Under the pieces are notes generated by a model that did not search any database, had not been told where the DNA came from, and saw only the letters and a program-made list of their open reading frames with translations. From Actinomycetota bacterium (GTDB taxonomy: Bacteria; Actinomycetota; Actinomycetes; Nanopelagicales; Nanopelagicaceae): 32,927 bases of DNA. Shown here piece after piece: positions 10,132-20,340 of the stretch; position 1 is the stretch's first letter; the number at the start of each line of letters is the position of its first letter. The DNA is taken from the NCBI GenBank assembly GCA_009702245.1, contig WLIL01000003.1, forward strand, positions 1 through 32,927. Direction: 5' to 3'. Position numbers and translations under genes: made by a program.

Positions 10132-10983
10132 ATGGCATCTCGGCGCATCGGTGCGCACGTTCCTGCTTCCGGCGGTCTCGCGAAACGCGCCTTGGGATAC
10201 GCCGAAACTATTGGGGCAGAAGCGATTCAAGTCTTTGTATCCAACCCCCGAGGTTGGGCAACACCTGAGGGTGACCAGGTAGCAGACCTAAAATTTCGTG
10301 AGCTAGCCGCCGAGCGGAATATTTCGACGTGGGTTCACGCACCCTTTCTCATTAACTTGGGCTCCCCTACGGAGGCCACCTACCTCAACTCTCTAAAAGC
10401 AACTTCTTTTGCCTTGAAACGCAGCGCAGAGATCGGCGCGCATGGAGCTGTCATTCACACAGGATCAGCAGTTGATGCATCTCATGTAGAGAAAGCCTGG
10501 AAACAAATTCATGACGGAATGATGCCAATTCTCGATGCATTAGATGATGACGCGCCTTATCTTCTGCTGGAACCAACAGCCGGTCAAGGCCAATCACTCT
10601 GCCGTACGTTGGAAGATCTCACCCACTACCTTGAATCTTTGGAGTACCACCCGAAAGTTGGTATCTGCCTCGACACTTGTCACGTCTTTGCCGCTGGCTA
10701 CGACCTTGCCGCCGAAGGCGGAGTTAAGTCAACTCTTGATTTACTTGTTGAAGTAGTCGGTGATCGCCTCAAACTTATTCACGCTAACGATTCGATGGAT
10801 GTATGCGGCTCACTAAAGGATCGCCATGCAAATCTGGGAGAGGGCCATATCGGAAGTGCGCCGTTTAGAGATTTACTCTCTCATGGAGCTACCGCTGGTA
10901 TTCCTTTTATCCTCGAAACTCCAGGAAATGAACCCGAACACGCTCGAGAAGTAGAGCTACTTAAAGAGTTTAGGAATTCATGA
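10132..10983 (+). CDS. nfo: Deoxyribonuclease IV (AP endonuclease)
   Basis: RRIGAHVPASGGLAKR, VIHTGS, VGICLDTCHVFAAGYD, LIHANDSMDVCGSLKDRHANLGEGHIG motifs. Confidence 0.93.
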   Translation: MASRRIGAHVPASGGLAKRALGYAETIGAEAIQVFVSNPRGWATPEGDQVADLKFRELAAERNISTWVHAPFLINLGSPTEATYLNSLKATSFALKRSAEIGAHGAVIHTGSAVDASHVEKAWKQIHDGMMPILDALDDDAPYLLLEPTAGQGQSLCRTLEDLTHYLESLEYHPKVGICLDTCHVFAAGYDLAAEGGVKSTLDLLVEVVGDRLKLIHANDSMDVCGSLKDRHANLGEGHIGSAPFRDLLSHGATAGIPFILETPGNEPEHAREVELLKEFRNS

Positions 10984-11867
10984 GGTCACTTTCGCAAGCC
11001 CGTATTGCCACTTTCGCTCTCTTAGGAGTCACTGTGGTCTGGGGATCTACCTTCATTCTTATCAAGGATTCGATTACTCGACAGCCCGCAGCAGATTTTT
11101 TGGCCACGCGCTTCACGTTTGCTGCTCTCTTACTCATTCTTGTCCGACCCAAAGCGCTCAAGTCGATTTCAAAACAAACGTTAGTTCGAGGAAGCCTGCT
11201 TGGCATCGCCTTGGGTGGGGGTTACCTGGCGCAAACGTTTGGACTCCGAACCGCCTCCGCAGCGGTCAGTGGGTTCATTACCGGACTCTTCGTGGTCTTC
11301 ACTCCGATCATCGGCGGTTGGATCTTGCGTCGCCCAGTCGGCAGATGGCCCTGGGTCGCCGCGCTCTTTGCCACCTTTGGTTTGGCGCTGCTCTCACTTA
11401 AAGGGTGGAGCATGGGTGGCGGCGAAGGGCTCACGGTTCTTTGCGCCGTGGGATTTGCCCTGCACATTGTCGGGCTCGGCGAGTGGAGCCAGCACGAGAA
11501 TGCGTACTCTTTTGCCATTGTGCAACTCTCGATCGTTGCGCTGATCTGCTGGGTCGCGGCTCTCACAAATGGTTATCAAGCACCTCCTGACCGCGGCGTC
11601 TGGGGAGCGCTCCTCTTCATTGCAGTAGCTGGCACCGCCATAGCCTTCGTCATACAAACCTGGGCGCAAGCGCTGGTAGCTCCCACGCGAGCAGCGGTCA
11701 TCATGACCATGGAACCCGTCTTCTCCGGTATCTTCGCCGTCTATGTGGGGAATGAACATATGACCCTGAAGATGCTTGCAGGTGGCGCCCTCGTCTTGCT
11801 CGCGATGTACCTCGTGGAGCTTGGACCGAAGAAGGCATGGCAGGATGTCACCCGTGCCAACCACTAA
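10980..11867 (+). CDS. EamA/DMT-family transporter
   Basis: About 10 TM segments; [13 protein letters not shown] and [46 protein letters not shown] motifs; ATGA overlap with nfo. Confidence 0.9.
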   Translation: MRSLSQARIATFALLGVTVVWGSTFILIKDSITRQPAADFLATRFTFAALLLILVRPKALKSISKQTLVRGSLLGIALGGGYLAQTFGLRTASAAVSGFITGLFVVFTPIIGGWILRRPVGRWPWVAALFATFGLALLSLKGWSMGGGEGLTVLCAVGFALHIVGLGEWSQHENAYSFAIVQLSIVALICWVAALTNGYQAPPDRGVWGALLFIAVAGTAIAFVIQTWAQALVAPTRAAVIMTMEPVFSGIFAVYVGNEHMTLKMLAGGALVLLAMYLVELGPKKAWQDVTRANH

Positions 11868-12900
11868 ACCTGCTATCGATCTTCGCTCAGATACCGTCAC
11901 CAAACCCTCTGCGGCCATGCGCCAAGCCATGGCTGAAGCTGAAGTGGGCGACGATGTATATGCCGAAGACCCGACCGTCAACGCACTTGAAGCGAAAGTA
12001 GCCGCTCTTTTTGGGCACGACGCTGGACTCTTCTGCCCCACTGGGTCGTTAGCTAATCAACTTGGTATGCGCATGCTTGTAAAGCCCGGCGAAGAACTTG
12101 CGTGCGACAGCATGGCCCATGTGGCACGGGCAGAGTTGGGTGCGGCGGCAGCCTTCAGCGGAATCACATTTCGTACCTGGAGTTCACCACGGGGACTACT
12201 CGATGCTGATCAGGTTCTTAATTTTATGACACCAGATTCCGGACCTCACTTAGTTTCAACGACTGCGATCGCGGTCGAAAATACTCATAACTTCGGTGGC
12301 GGAACCATTCAACCGATCTCCGAAATTAAGAAATTACATAGTGCGCTCAAAGGTTCGACGGTCGCTATGCACCTTGATGGCGCTCGACTATGGAATGCTC
12401 ACATCGCCACCGGCACTCCCCTCAAAGAGTTTGGTTCTTACTTCAAAACCGTCAGCGTCTGTCTCTCCAAAGGTCTCGGCGCACCCATCGGTTCAGTTCT
12501 GGTCTCAACACATGAACTCATCAAGGACGCTCGAATCTGGCGAAAGCGATACGGCGGTGGAATGCGTCAAGTAGGAATTCTGGCGGCCGCAGGCATCTAC
12601 GCTTTGGATCACAATCTTGAACGAATGAAGGTTGATCATCGCCGTGCCAAGGCAATCGCCGACACCGTAAACAAGGTAGCCCCACAGGTAATCAGTGCAG
12701 ATTTAGTAGATACCAACATTATGGTTTTCGATCTCTCGCAACATCGATTGAATGCATCTGAATTCACTAGCCAAGCGAGTGCTGCTGGTATTCGTATCGG
12801 CGCGCTGGGTCCAAACATGGCCAGAGCTATTACGCACTTAGACGTTGACGATGCACAATGTGAAGAGGCTGGCGCCACACTAGCTCGTTTGCTCGCTTAA
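11845..12900 (+). CDS. ltaE: Threonine aldolase family PLP enzyme
   Basis: [75 protein letters not shown]; start moved to ATG 11845. Confidence 0.9.
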   Translation: MSPVPTTKPAIDLRSDTVTKPSAAMRQAMAEAEVGDDVYAEDPTVNALEAKVAALFGHDAGLFCPTGSLANQLGMRMLVKPGEELACDSMAHVARAELGAAAAFSGITFRTWSSPRGLLDADQVLNFMTPDSGPHLVSTTAIAVENTHNFGGGTIQPISEIKKLHSALKGSTVAMHLDGARLWNAHIATGTPLKEFGSYFKTVSVCLSKGLGAPIGSVLVSTHELIKDARIWRKRYGGGMRQVGILAAAGIYALDHNLERMKVDHRRAKAIADTVNKVAPQVISADLVDTNIMVFDLSQHRLNASEFTSQASAAGIRIGALGPNMARAITHLDVDDAQCEEAGATLARLLA

Positions 12901-13394
12901 ATTGCACCTTCGAAGGTGAGTAGTGCGATCTTGGTAGGCAACCCATACCCATAACCACCAAGTGCACCACCAGTGCGCACGATGCGGTGACACGGGATAA
13001 ACGGTGCAACGAGATTTGTCGCGCAGGCAGTGCCGGCCGCTCGCACCGCAGATGGTGAACCAGATTTAAGGGCCAAGTCGGCGTAGGAGATTGTTTTGCC
13101 AGCGGGAATTTTAGTCATCGCCTTCCACGCTTTTTGGCGAAAAGGGCCACCTGTTTGCTGCCACTTGATTTGAGAGAGCCCCTTGATGTCGCCATCGCAG
13201 TATGCGCGCCACACATCACTCACAATCGGGATTGAAGCTACGCGTTGAAACCCACGCGCTGCGACATCTTCCGGGAGCCTTTGCTTCAAATCTTCGAGAG
13301 ATCGAAAACCCGCCGCGAGAAGCCGATCATTCTCAGCGATGAGATAAAGCGTGCCGAACGGTGATGAGTGCGTAGCGGCGGCCAATTTCGTCAT
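12897..13394 (-). CDS. ogt: Methylated-DNA-[protein]-cysteine S-methyltransferase
   Basis: PFRQKAWKAMTKIPAGKTISYADLA and catalytic PCHRIVRTGGALGGYGYG. Confidence 0.93.
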   Translation of the reverse strand: MTKLAAATHSSPFGTLYLIAENDRLLAAGFRSLEDLKQRLPEDVAARGFQRVASIPIVSDVWRAYCDGDIKGLSQIKWQQTGGPFRQKAWKAMTKIPAGKTISYADLALKSGSPSAVRAAGTACATNLVAPFIPCHRIVRTGGALGGYGYGLPTKIALLTFEGAI

Positions 13395-14740
13395 CAGCGA
13401 TCCCGAAGCATTTCCGCTACAAGGAAGGAGACTTCGAGAGATTGGGTGTGATTGAGGCGAGGATCGCAGGCACTTTCGTACCGCGTAGCGAGATCATCAT
13501 GCGAAATATGCTCTCCCCCACCTACACATTCAGTCACATCATCACCGGTGAGTTCGACATGAATACCACCTGGATGCGTGCCGAGCGCTTTGTGAACTTC
13601 GAAGAATCCAGAAATCTCATCCATCACATCGTCAAACTTGCGCGTCTTGTACCCACTCGGAGCCTCGTAAGTGTTGCCATGCATGGGATCGCAGACCCAC
13701 AACACCTGAGCACCAGACGCCGTTACCTTCTCTACTAAATTTGGAAGTGCCTCGCGGATTTTGCCTGCGCCCATCCGGGTGATGAAAGTGAGGCGACCCG
13801 GCTCACGATCCGGATCCAGCTTATCGATGAGAGCCAACACATCGTCAACAGATGATGATGGTCCGAGTTTTACGCCGATGGGGTTACGAATACGAGACAT
13901 GAAGTCCACGTGGGCGCCATCGAGCTGACGAGTACGCTCACCAATCCACACGAAGTGGCCGGAAACGTTGTATGGCAATTGCGTACGCGAATCGATGCGT
14001 GTGAGGGCGCGTTCGTACTCCAATATGAGCGCCTCGTGACTGCTATAGAGATCTACGGTACGAAACTCAGCCGGGTCAGCCCCTGCTGAACGAAGGAATG
14101 CCAGCGCACGACCGATCTCTCTCGCCATCTGTTCATAACGTTCGCCTGCTGATGAATCCCTAACAAAGCCCTGGTTCCACGAATGCACTTGTCGCAAGTC
14201 CGCGAATCCACCGTTAGTAAAAGCCCGAACTAAGTTCAGCGTGGCGGCCGAAGTGTTGTACACCTTGACTAGGCGACTTGGATCGGGGGTGCGAGCGGCG
14301 AGAGTAAATTCCAAATCATTGACCGCATCACCTCGGTAGGCGGGCAATGTAACACCGTCGCGAGTTTCGGTGTCCTTCGAACGTGGCTTGGCATATTGCC
14401 CTGCCATCCGACCCACTTTGATGACAGGTAGCCCTGATCCGTATTGAAGTACTGCTGCCATCTGCAAAATAGTTTTGATTCTGTTACGGATGGAATCGGC
14501 GCTTGCGGCTACGAATGTTTCGGCACAATCTCCACCCTGAAGCCAGAAGGCCTCACCTTTCGCGGCTGCAGCAACTTTCTCTTTCAGAGAGTCGCACTCA
14601 CCGGCAAATACCAGGGGTGGAAAGGAGCGAAGTTCGGCCACCGCAGACTCAAGGGCCGCGCTATCTGGCCATTGGGGTTGCTGTGCGGCTGTGAGTGAGC
14701 GCCAGTGATCGAGCTCGTTTCCACTCTGGGAGGAAGTCAT
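13394..14740 (-). CDS. aroG: Class II 3-deoxy-7-phosphoheptulonate (DAHP) synthase
   Basis: FWLQGGDCAETFV, VGRMAGQYAKPRSKDTE, HFVWIGERTRQLDGAHVDF, IRNPIGVKLGPS, WVCDPMHGNT, GGIHVELTGDDVTECVGG. Confidence 0.96.
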   Translation of the reverse strand: MTSSQSGNELDHWRSLTAAQQPQWPDSAALESAVAELRSFPPLVFAGECDSLKEKVAAAAKGEAFWLQGGDCAETFVAASADSIRNRIKTILQMAAVLQYGSGLPVIKVGRMAGQYAKPRSKDTETRDGVTLPAYRGDAVNDLEFTLAARTPDPSRLVKVYNTSAATLNLVRAFTNGGFADLRQVHSWNQGFVRDSSAGERYEQMAREIGRALAFLRSAGADPAEFRTVDLYSSHEALILEYERALTRIDSRTQLPYNVSGHFVWIGERTRQLDGAHVDFMSRIRNPIGVKLGPSSSVDDVLALIDKLDPDREPGRLTFITRMGAGKIREALPNLVEKVTASGAQVLWVCDPMHGNTYEAPSGYKTRKFDDVMDEISGFFEVHKALGTHPGGIHVELTGDDVTECVGGGEHISHDDLATRYESACDPRLNHTQSLEVSFLVAEMLRDR

Positions 14741-14746
14741 GTCGCA

Positions 14747-14752
14747 AGCCTA
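14747..14752 (-). promoter_or_regulatory. Putative -10 element TAGGCT for leaderless aroG
   Basis: Minus strand CGCCGTAGGCT-TGCGAC-ATG. Confidence 0.55.
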
Positions 14753-14788
14753 CGGCGTACCTGGGGCTCCAAGAGACGGGATTAGCGA

Positions 14789-15814
14789 CTAGCCGAAGAA
14801 GACTTCGGCCTCTGCATATCGCTCAGGACCGACGAGTTTGAGGGTGGCGGTAGCTTCGGCAAGCGGAACTCGCACAATCTGGGTCCCCTGAAGCCCGACC
14901 ATCGTGCCCCAATCCCCCTCATGAACCGCCGTGATGGCATGAAGCCCCAGGCGAGTAGCGAGAACTCGGTCGAAGGCTGTGGGGGTCCCACCTCGTTGAA
15001 TATGGCCCAGCACCGAGGTGCGCGCCTCTTTTCCAGTGCGAATTTCGATCTGTTGGGCGACCCATTCGCCGATTCCCGAGAGTCGCACATGACCGAATGC
15101 GTCGAGGGTTTGATCCCTGACGACCATGTCTCCTTCTTGCGGTATAGCACCCTCTGAAACCACGATGATGGGCGCATAGTTCGTTCGGAATCGTGATTCC
15201 ACATATTCACAGACTTTGGCAATCGAAAAAGGAACTTCTGGAATCAAGATCACGCTTGCCCCGCCGGCAAGTCCTGAGTGCAACGCAATCCAGCCAGCGT
15301 GACGCCCCATCACTTCAACTACGAGTGCGCGGTGGTGGGATTCGGCCGTTGTATGCAAGCGATCGATTGCCTCAGTTGCGATGTTTACCGCAGTATCAAA
15401 TCCGAAAGTGTAATCAGTGGCGTTTAGATCATTATCAATCGTCTTCGGCACACCCACTACATGCACACCCGACTCGGCTAACTTTTTGGCAACGCCGAGA
15501 GTATCTTCTCCACCAATCGCAATGAGTGCATCAACTCCGAGGGCAGCCAAATTTTCTTGGATGCGAGCGAGGCCGTCTTCCTCTTTGAATGGATTCGTGC
15601 GCGAGGAACCAAGGATGGTTCCTCCGCGAGTAAGGATGCCTCGGACAGATTGAATGTCGAGTGGCATGGTGACGTTTTCAAGCGGACCACGCCATCCGTC
15701 GCGAAACCCAATGAATTCATGCCCATAAGTGGGCACCCCCTTTCGCACAACCGCCCGAATGACCGCGTTGAGGCCGGGACAATCTCCACCACCGGTGAGA
15801 ATGCCTACCTTCAT
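14789..15814 (-). CDS. pfkA: 6-phosphofructokinase, likely PPi-dependent by active-site signature
   Basis: GGGDCPGLNAVIR, GGEDTLG (Asp at residue 104), VPKTIDND (Lys at residue 124), VEVMGRHAGWIAL. Confidence 0.93.
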   Translation of the reverse strand: MKVGILTGGGDCPGLNAVIRAVVRKGVPTYGHEFIGFRDGWRGPLENVTMPLDIQSVRGILTRGGTILGSSRTNPFKEEDGLARIQENLAALGVDALIAIGGEDTLGVAKKLAESGVHVVGVPKTIDNDLNATDYTFGFDTAVNIATEAIDRLHTTAESHHRALVVEVMGRHAGWIALHSGLAGGASVILIPEVPFSIAKVCEYVESRFRTNYAPIIVVSEGAIPQEGDMVVRDQTLDAFGHVRLSGIGEWVAQQIEIRTGKEARTSVLGHIQRGGTPTAFDRVLATRLGLHAITAVHEGDWGTMVGLQGTQIVRVPLAEATATLKLVGPERYAEAEVFFG

Positions 15815-15820
15815 TGGGAT

Positions 15821-16528
15821 CTACTCGTCACTTTCGCTATCGCCCTTAGCTGCATCTGCTTCGATCTGCTTGGCACGAGTCGCATACATATCGACGTACT
15901 CTTGTCCGCCTAAGTCCATCAGCGCGTACATGATTTCGTCAGTGACCGATCGAAGAATGAAACGGTCCCCCGACATCCCCTCGTAGCGAGAGAAATCCAA
16001 CGGCTCACCGAATCGAATACCCACTTGCATGATTTTTGGAAGCGCTTTTCCGGGCGGTTGAATTTTATCTGTGTCAATCATCGCAACCGGTATGACGGGA
16101 ACGCCTGATTCCAGCGCCATACGGGCGATTCCAGTACGTCCCCGGTAAAGCCGCCCATCGGGTGAACGAGTGCCTTCGGGATATATCCCTAGCAACTTCC
16201 CCTCTCGCAAAATTCGCAATCCGGTTTCTAACGCGGCTTCACTAGACCGGCCCCCTGAGCGATCTACGGGTACCTGTCCGAGAGCCCTGAAAATTGCTGC
16301 AGTAGTTCGGCCCTTAATCCCTTTGCCAGTGAAGTACTCACTCTTAGCGAGAAAGGTGACCCGCCGTGGAATTACCAGTGGCATGAAAATAGAGTCGGAA
16401 AATGAGAGGTGGTTACTCGCAATGATTGCCGGACCATTGGTGGGCACATGCGAAAGTCCCTCGACCTTAGGTCGGAAGATCAGGCTCAAGAGAGGCAGGA
16501 GGATCGCCTTCAAAATTGCGTACGCCAC
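15821..16528 (-). CDS. plsC: 1-acyl-sn-glycerol-3-phosphate acyltransferase family (PlsC)
   Basis: NHLSFSD (HX4D), FRALGQVPVDR and IYPEGTRSPDGRLYRG motifs. Confidence 0.9.
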   Translation of the reverse strand: MAYAILKAILLPLLSLIFRPKVEGLSHVPTNGPAIIASNHLSFSDSIFMPLVIPRRVTFLAKSEYFTGKGIKGRTTAAIFRALGQVPVDRSGGRSSEAALETGLRILREGKLLGIYPEGTRSPDGRLYRGRTGIARMALESGVPVIPVAMIDTDKIQPPGKALPKIMQVGIRFGEPLDFSRYEGMSGDRFILRSVTDEIMYALMDLGGQEYVDMYATRAKQIEADAAKGDSESDE

Positions 16529-16621
16529 GGCAGAACACTAGCGAACCCGCTCCACCCATGGGGAGCACACTCAAAGGCCTCTCGGAAAGGCGAGATAACA
16601 AGTGAACCCTAGACTGGACTC

Positions 16622-17389
16622 ATGCCAGATTCGGAGCAGGGCTATCGCCTCCCACCCTTCATCATTAAAGGCTCTCGCGATGTCGGAGTGCTCTTCGTGC
16701 ACGGCTTCACAGGTTCACCAGCCTCAGTAGCGCCCTGGGCGAGAGCCGTAGCGGCCGCTGGTTACACAGTCTCAGTGATTCGCCTGCCCGGACATGGTGA
16801 TGACTGGCGAGCGATGAATGTCAACTCTTGGCGAGATTGGTATCGCGAAGTCGACCGTGGTGCGAGAGAACTTCTTGAAGAGGTCTCCGATATAGCGCTT
16901 GCCGGTTTCTCGATGGGCGGAGCTCTCGCCCTCCGATATGCCGCGATCCATCCGGAGCATGTGAAAGCCCTCCTTTTACTGAATCCCTCGGTTTACGATC
17001 CAAGACCGGTACTGAAACTGACCTCCATCACGCGATTCTTCATGAGGACACTGCCACCGAGCGGAAGCGATATCGCGAAACCACATCCACCCATTCACGG
17101 ATATCGCGAAACTCCGGTAAATGCCTTGCACTCCCTGCGCAAGCTTTGGCGCGATCTTTCTAAACATTTTCAAGACGTCACCGCTCCCACGCTCCTCTTT
17201 CGATCGGTTCAAGATCATGTAGTACCTGCAGCAAGTAGCGAGCTGGTGCTCAAATCGATTTTATCTACGACAAAGTGCGAAGTGCTTCTTGAGAATAGCT
17301 ACCATGTTGCGGCTCTTGATTACGATGCTCCACTCTTAGAGAGCAAATCTATAGAGTTTTTACGCGAGTTCGCTCGAGTGGGATCATGA
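16622..17389 (+). CDS. Alpha/beta hydrolase (carboxylesterase / monoacylglycerol lipase-like)
   Basis: VLFVHGFTGSPASVAPWARAVAAAGYTVSVIRLPGHG, nucleophile elbow GFSMGG, late acidic residue and His (QDHVV, SYHVAALD). Confidence 0.88.
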   Translation: MPDSEQGYRLPPFIIKGSRDVGVLFVHGFTGSPASVAPWARAVAAAGYTVSVIRLPGHGDDWRAMNVNSWRDWYREVDRGARELLEEVSDIALAGFSMGGALALRYAAIHPEHVKALLLLNPSVYDPRPVLKLTSITRFFMRTLPPSGSDIAKPHPPIHGYRETPVNALHSLRKLWRDLSKHFQDVTAPTLLFRSVQDHVVPAASSELVLKSILSTTKCEVLLENSYHVAALDYDAPLLESKSIEFLREFARVGS

Positions 17390-18000
17390 GCCAAGATTTC
17401 CCGGCCATAGTTCCCTACGGGGCCAAGAGCAACGGCTTAACCGCCTTCGATTGGGCACACGCGTACTACGCGCCAGCGCCGATGGCGGGAGCGATGTTGT
17501 TAGAACTTTTTTCAGCAAAAATCCCCGCATACGCCATTACAACTGAAGACAACTCTCCTTACCGTGGCATTTCGCACGTAGCACCACTCACCGAGAGCAT
17601 CTTTGTTGAACGGAGCGAAAAACATCGCGCCATAGAAATCATGACCCACATCGAAAACAATCGCATCGAAGATGAATTTGCAGACATTGTCGGTGGCCTC
17701 AATCTCGACGCTCCAAATGGAATTGAAACTCCATCAGAAATTGATTTCATTCCAGAATTAGATGACCATTTCGTACCGCCAATTCCAGAGGCCAGACCCC
17801 AGGGAGACACCATCTCGCGCGCTGCCAAATTTGGCGTCGTAGGCGGTGCCGCGCTGATATTGATCTCACAAATCACCAGTTGGAATCTTGACGGCATGGC
17901 ATCTTGGATCGGCGCACTGGCATTGGCCTCAGGGGGCATCACCTTATGGGCGCGGATGATACCCACCGAAGAGAGTGGCGACGATGGAGCTGTGGTGTAG
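17386..18000 (+). CDS. Conserved actinobacterial protein with C-terminal TM helices, unknown function
   Basis: ATGA overlap with upstream hydrolase; DDHFVPPIPEARPQGDTISRAAKFGVVGG followed by hydrophobic segments. Confidence 0.7.
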   Translation: MSQDFPAIVPYGAKSNGLTAFDWAHAYYAPAPMAGAMLLELFSAKIPAYAITTEDNSPYRGISHVAPLTESIFVERSEKHRAIEIMTHIENNRIEDEFADIVGGLNLDAPNGIETPSEIDFIPELDDHFVPPIPEARPQGDTISRAAKFGVVGGAALILISQITSWNLDGMASWIGALALASGGITLWARMIPTEESGDDGAVV

Positions 18001-18019
18001 CGAAGATTATTGCTCTTCG
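18001..18019. other. Small inverted repeat spanning a convergent stop-stop junction
   Basis: CGAAGA-TTATTGC-TCTTCG; left arm equals the 6-bp intergenic gap; no T-tract. Confidence 0.4.
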
Positions 18020-18444
18020 ACGAACTTCTTTAACTGTTTGAGAGCGGAATCAACGACATCCTTTTCGGCTTTGCGCTTAATCATCGAGAGCATCGGCATA
18101 GAAAGATCTACGGTCAATCGATAAGAAACTTCCGCACCTTCAGGGTGTTCGCGGACTTCATAGGCCCCATCCATCGCCGTGAGCATCTTGGCATCCTCTA
18201 AGGACCAGCTGACCACATCTGGGCTGCCGCTCCAGTCATAAGCCAAGGAGACTGTGTCACGCATAGCGCCCGCGTCAATCGAGATGGTGACCCGCAGGGG
18301 GCGACCACTCTTGTCCGACTCGTCTATCTCAACGCGCTTGATTGCACTCGCCCAGGATGGGTAATTCTTGAGATCAGCCACTACCGCCATGACTTCAGCG
18401 GGGGTGGCTTCGATGATGATTGAGGACTCAGTTTGGTCGGCCAT
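18007..18444 (-). CDS. SRPBCC / polyketide cyclase-like lipid-binding protein (Rv2185c-like)
   Basis: SSIIIEATPAEVMAVVADLKNYPSWASAIKRVEI...AEVSYRLTVDLSMPMLSMIKRKAEKDVVDSALKQLKKFVE; start ATG 18444. Confidence 0.85.
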   Translation of the reverse strand: MADQTESSIIIEATPAEVMAVVADLKNYPSWASAIKRVEIDESDKSGRPLRVTISIDAGAMRDTVSLAYDWSGSPDVVSWSLEDAKMLTAMDGAYEVREHPEGAEVSYRLTVDLSMPMLSMIKRKAEKDVVDSALKQLKKFVEEQ

Positions 18445-18543
18445 GGAAAGAAGGGTACCGATTCCTCTCCCCAATGCGCATCTGGCACACTAATGTGGCG
18501 CTCACAAGGTGGATTCCGACGACCCGACCAGGAGAGTAAATTC

Positions 18544-20337
18544 GTGCACGAGATCTCAGCTCCCGCCCTTCTTCAGTTGCCCACTTCTGGAAACCTTACA
18601 GACCTCATCGCCACCAGAGCGGTCAATGAGCCGGCCAGAATCCTTTTCAACCGAGCCTCCGGCGCTGGCTGGGAGGCCGTTTCTGCAACGCAATTTGAGT
18701 CAGAGGTCAGAGCTATCGCTAAGGGATTGATCAGCGCCGGTGTGCAACCAGGAGATCGCGTAGCGATCATGTCTCGCACAAGTTTCACCTGGTCTCTACT
18801 TGATTTTTCTATTTGGTTTGCCGGAGCCGCCGTTGTGCCCATTTACGAAACTTCTTCTGCGGAGCAAGTCGATTGGATACTTAACGATTCAGGCGCAGTA
18901 GCGCTCTTTGTTGAATCTTCCGAGCATTTAGCACTGGCGAATTCAGTGAAGCCTGCAACTCTTAAGAATCTCTGGTGTATTGATTCCGGAGATGTCGCCA
19001 TCGTGAAGAATCTCGGAGCGAGCGTGAGCGATGCCGCAGTTGCCGCTGCGCGCGCCACCCTCCAACTCGATTCACTTGCCACCTTGATCTACACATCTGG
19101 AACGACGGGGAAGCCAAAAGGATGCGAACTGACACACGCAAACTTTTTCGCTGAAGTGCAAAATGTTACGGAAGCCACCGCCGACCTTTTCTTCCGACCT
19201 GATGCATCAACTCTCCTCTTCATTCCCCTTGCCCACGTATTTGGCCGCATGATTGGCGTGGGATCGGCCTACTCAGGGCTCACCCTCGCGCACTGCTCTG
19301 ACGCAGTGAAGGATCTCCCGCGAGACCTCGCCTCATTCAAGCCACGCTTTCTACTGACCGTGCCACGCGTCTTTGAAAAGGTGTACAACGGGGCCGAAGC
19401 GCGAGCAGAAGCTGGAGGCAAAGGCGATATTTTTCGGAAGGCAGCTGCTGTGGCGGTCGAATATAGCGAAGGTATTTCAACTGGAAAGATTTCACTCGGA
19501 GTGAAAGTCAAACACGCGATATTCGATAAACTTGTGTACTCAAAGATCCGAGCAGGGCTTGGCGGAAACGTCACTCATGCAATCTCCGGTGGCGCCCCGC
19601 TCGGGGCCCGCCTTGGACACTTCTACCGCGGAATCGGCGTCACTGTTCTCGAGGGCTATGGACTTACCGAAACCACCGCTGGCGCCACTTTGAATACCAC
19701 CAGAGATATTCGTGTGGGATCTGTAGGACGCCCCATCCCGGGCACTGCAATCCGTATCGCCGAAGATGGTGAAGTTCTCATCAAAGGACCTATCGTCTTT
19801 CGCGGTTATTGGAAGAATCCAGAAGCCACGAAAGAAACTTTCACCGAAGACGGCTGGTTTAAGAGCGGCGACTTGGGCCGACTCGATGATGACGGCTTTC
19901 TTTACATCGTGGGACGCAAAAAGGAAATCATCGTCACTGCCGCTGGAAAGAATGTGGCCCCAGCGGTTCTCGAAGATCGCCTACGGGCTCACCCTCTCGT
20001 GAGCCAATGTGTCGTGGTGGGCGATGCCAAACCATTTATTGGAGCTTTGATCACGATAGATCAGGACGCTCTTGCAGTTTGGGCTAGTGCACAAGGCAAG
20101 AGCGGAGCAACTTTAGAAACTCTTCGGACAGATCCTGCACTCGTTTTAGCCGTCCAGGGAGCTGTTGACGAAGCCAACAAGGCCGTTAGTAAAGCCGAAG
20201 CAATTCGAAAATTCTCAATCTTGCCGGTGGACCTCACGATCGAATCGGGACACCTCACGCCCAAGATGAGTATTAAACGCAGCGTTGTTGTACAAGATTT
20301 TGCCGCAGAGATTGAAGCCATCTATTCAGGAGAGTAA
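18544..20337 (+). CDS. Long-chain fatty acid-CoA ligase (AMP-binding; FadD15-like)
   Basis: LIYTSGTTGKPKGCELTHAN, GYGLTETTAG, GWFKSGDLGRLDDDGFLYIVGRKKEIIVTAAGKNVAP; AGGAGAG then GTG 18544. Confidence 0.92.
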   Translation: MHEISAPALLQLPTSGNLTDLIATRAVNEPARILFNRASGAGWEAVSATQFESEVRAIAKGLISAGVQPGDRVAIMSRTSFTWSLLDFSIWFAGAAVVPIYETSSAEQVDWILNDSGAVALFVESSEHLALANSVKPATLKNLWCIDSGDVAIVKNLGASVSDAAVAAARATLQLDSLATLIYTSGTTGKPKGCELTHANFFAEVQNVTEATADLFFRPDASTLLFIPLAHVFGRMIGVGSAYSGLTLAHCSDAVKDLPRDLASFKPRFLLTVPRVFEKVYNGAEARAEAGGKGDIFRKAAAVAVEYSEGISTGKISLGVKVKHAIFDKLVYSKIRAGLGGNVTHAISGGAPLGARLGHFYRGIGVTVLEGYGLTETTAGATLNTTRDIRVGSVGRPIPGTAIRIAEDGEVLIKGPIVFRGYWKNPEATKETFTEDGWFKSGDLGRLDDDGFLYIVGRKKEIIVTAAGKNVAPAVLEDRLRAHPLVSQCVVVGDAKPFIGALITIDQDALAVWASAQGKSGATLETLRTDPALVLAVQGAVDEANKAVSKAEAIRKFSILPVDLTIESGHLTPKMSIKRSVVVQDFAAEIEAIYSGE

Positions 20338-20340
20338 GCA

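Noticed and set aside
11394-12041. 215-aa minus-strand ORF
   Set aside because: Antisense to the EamA transporter and threonine aldolase genes, which have clear family motifs; the translation looks non-protein-like.
18530-20337. Identical 10-mer AGGAGAGTAA just before fadD (18530-18539) and at its end (20328-20337)
   Set aside because: Both contain a Shine-Dalgarno sequence ahead of the next start codon; most likely coincidence rather than a functional repeat.
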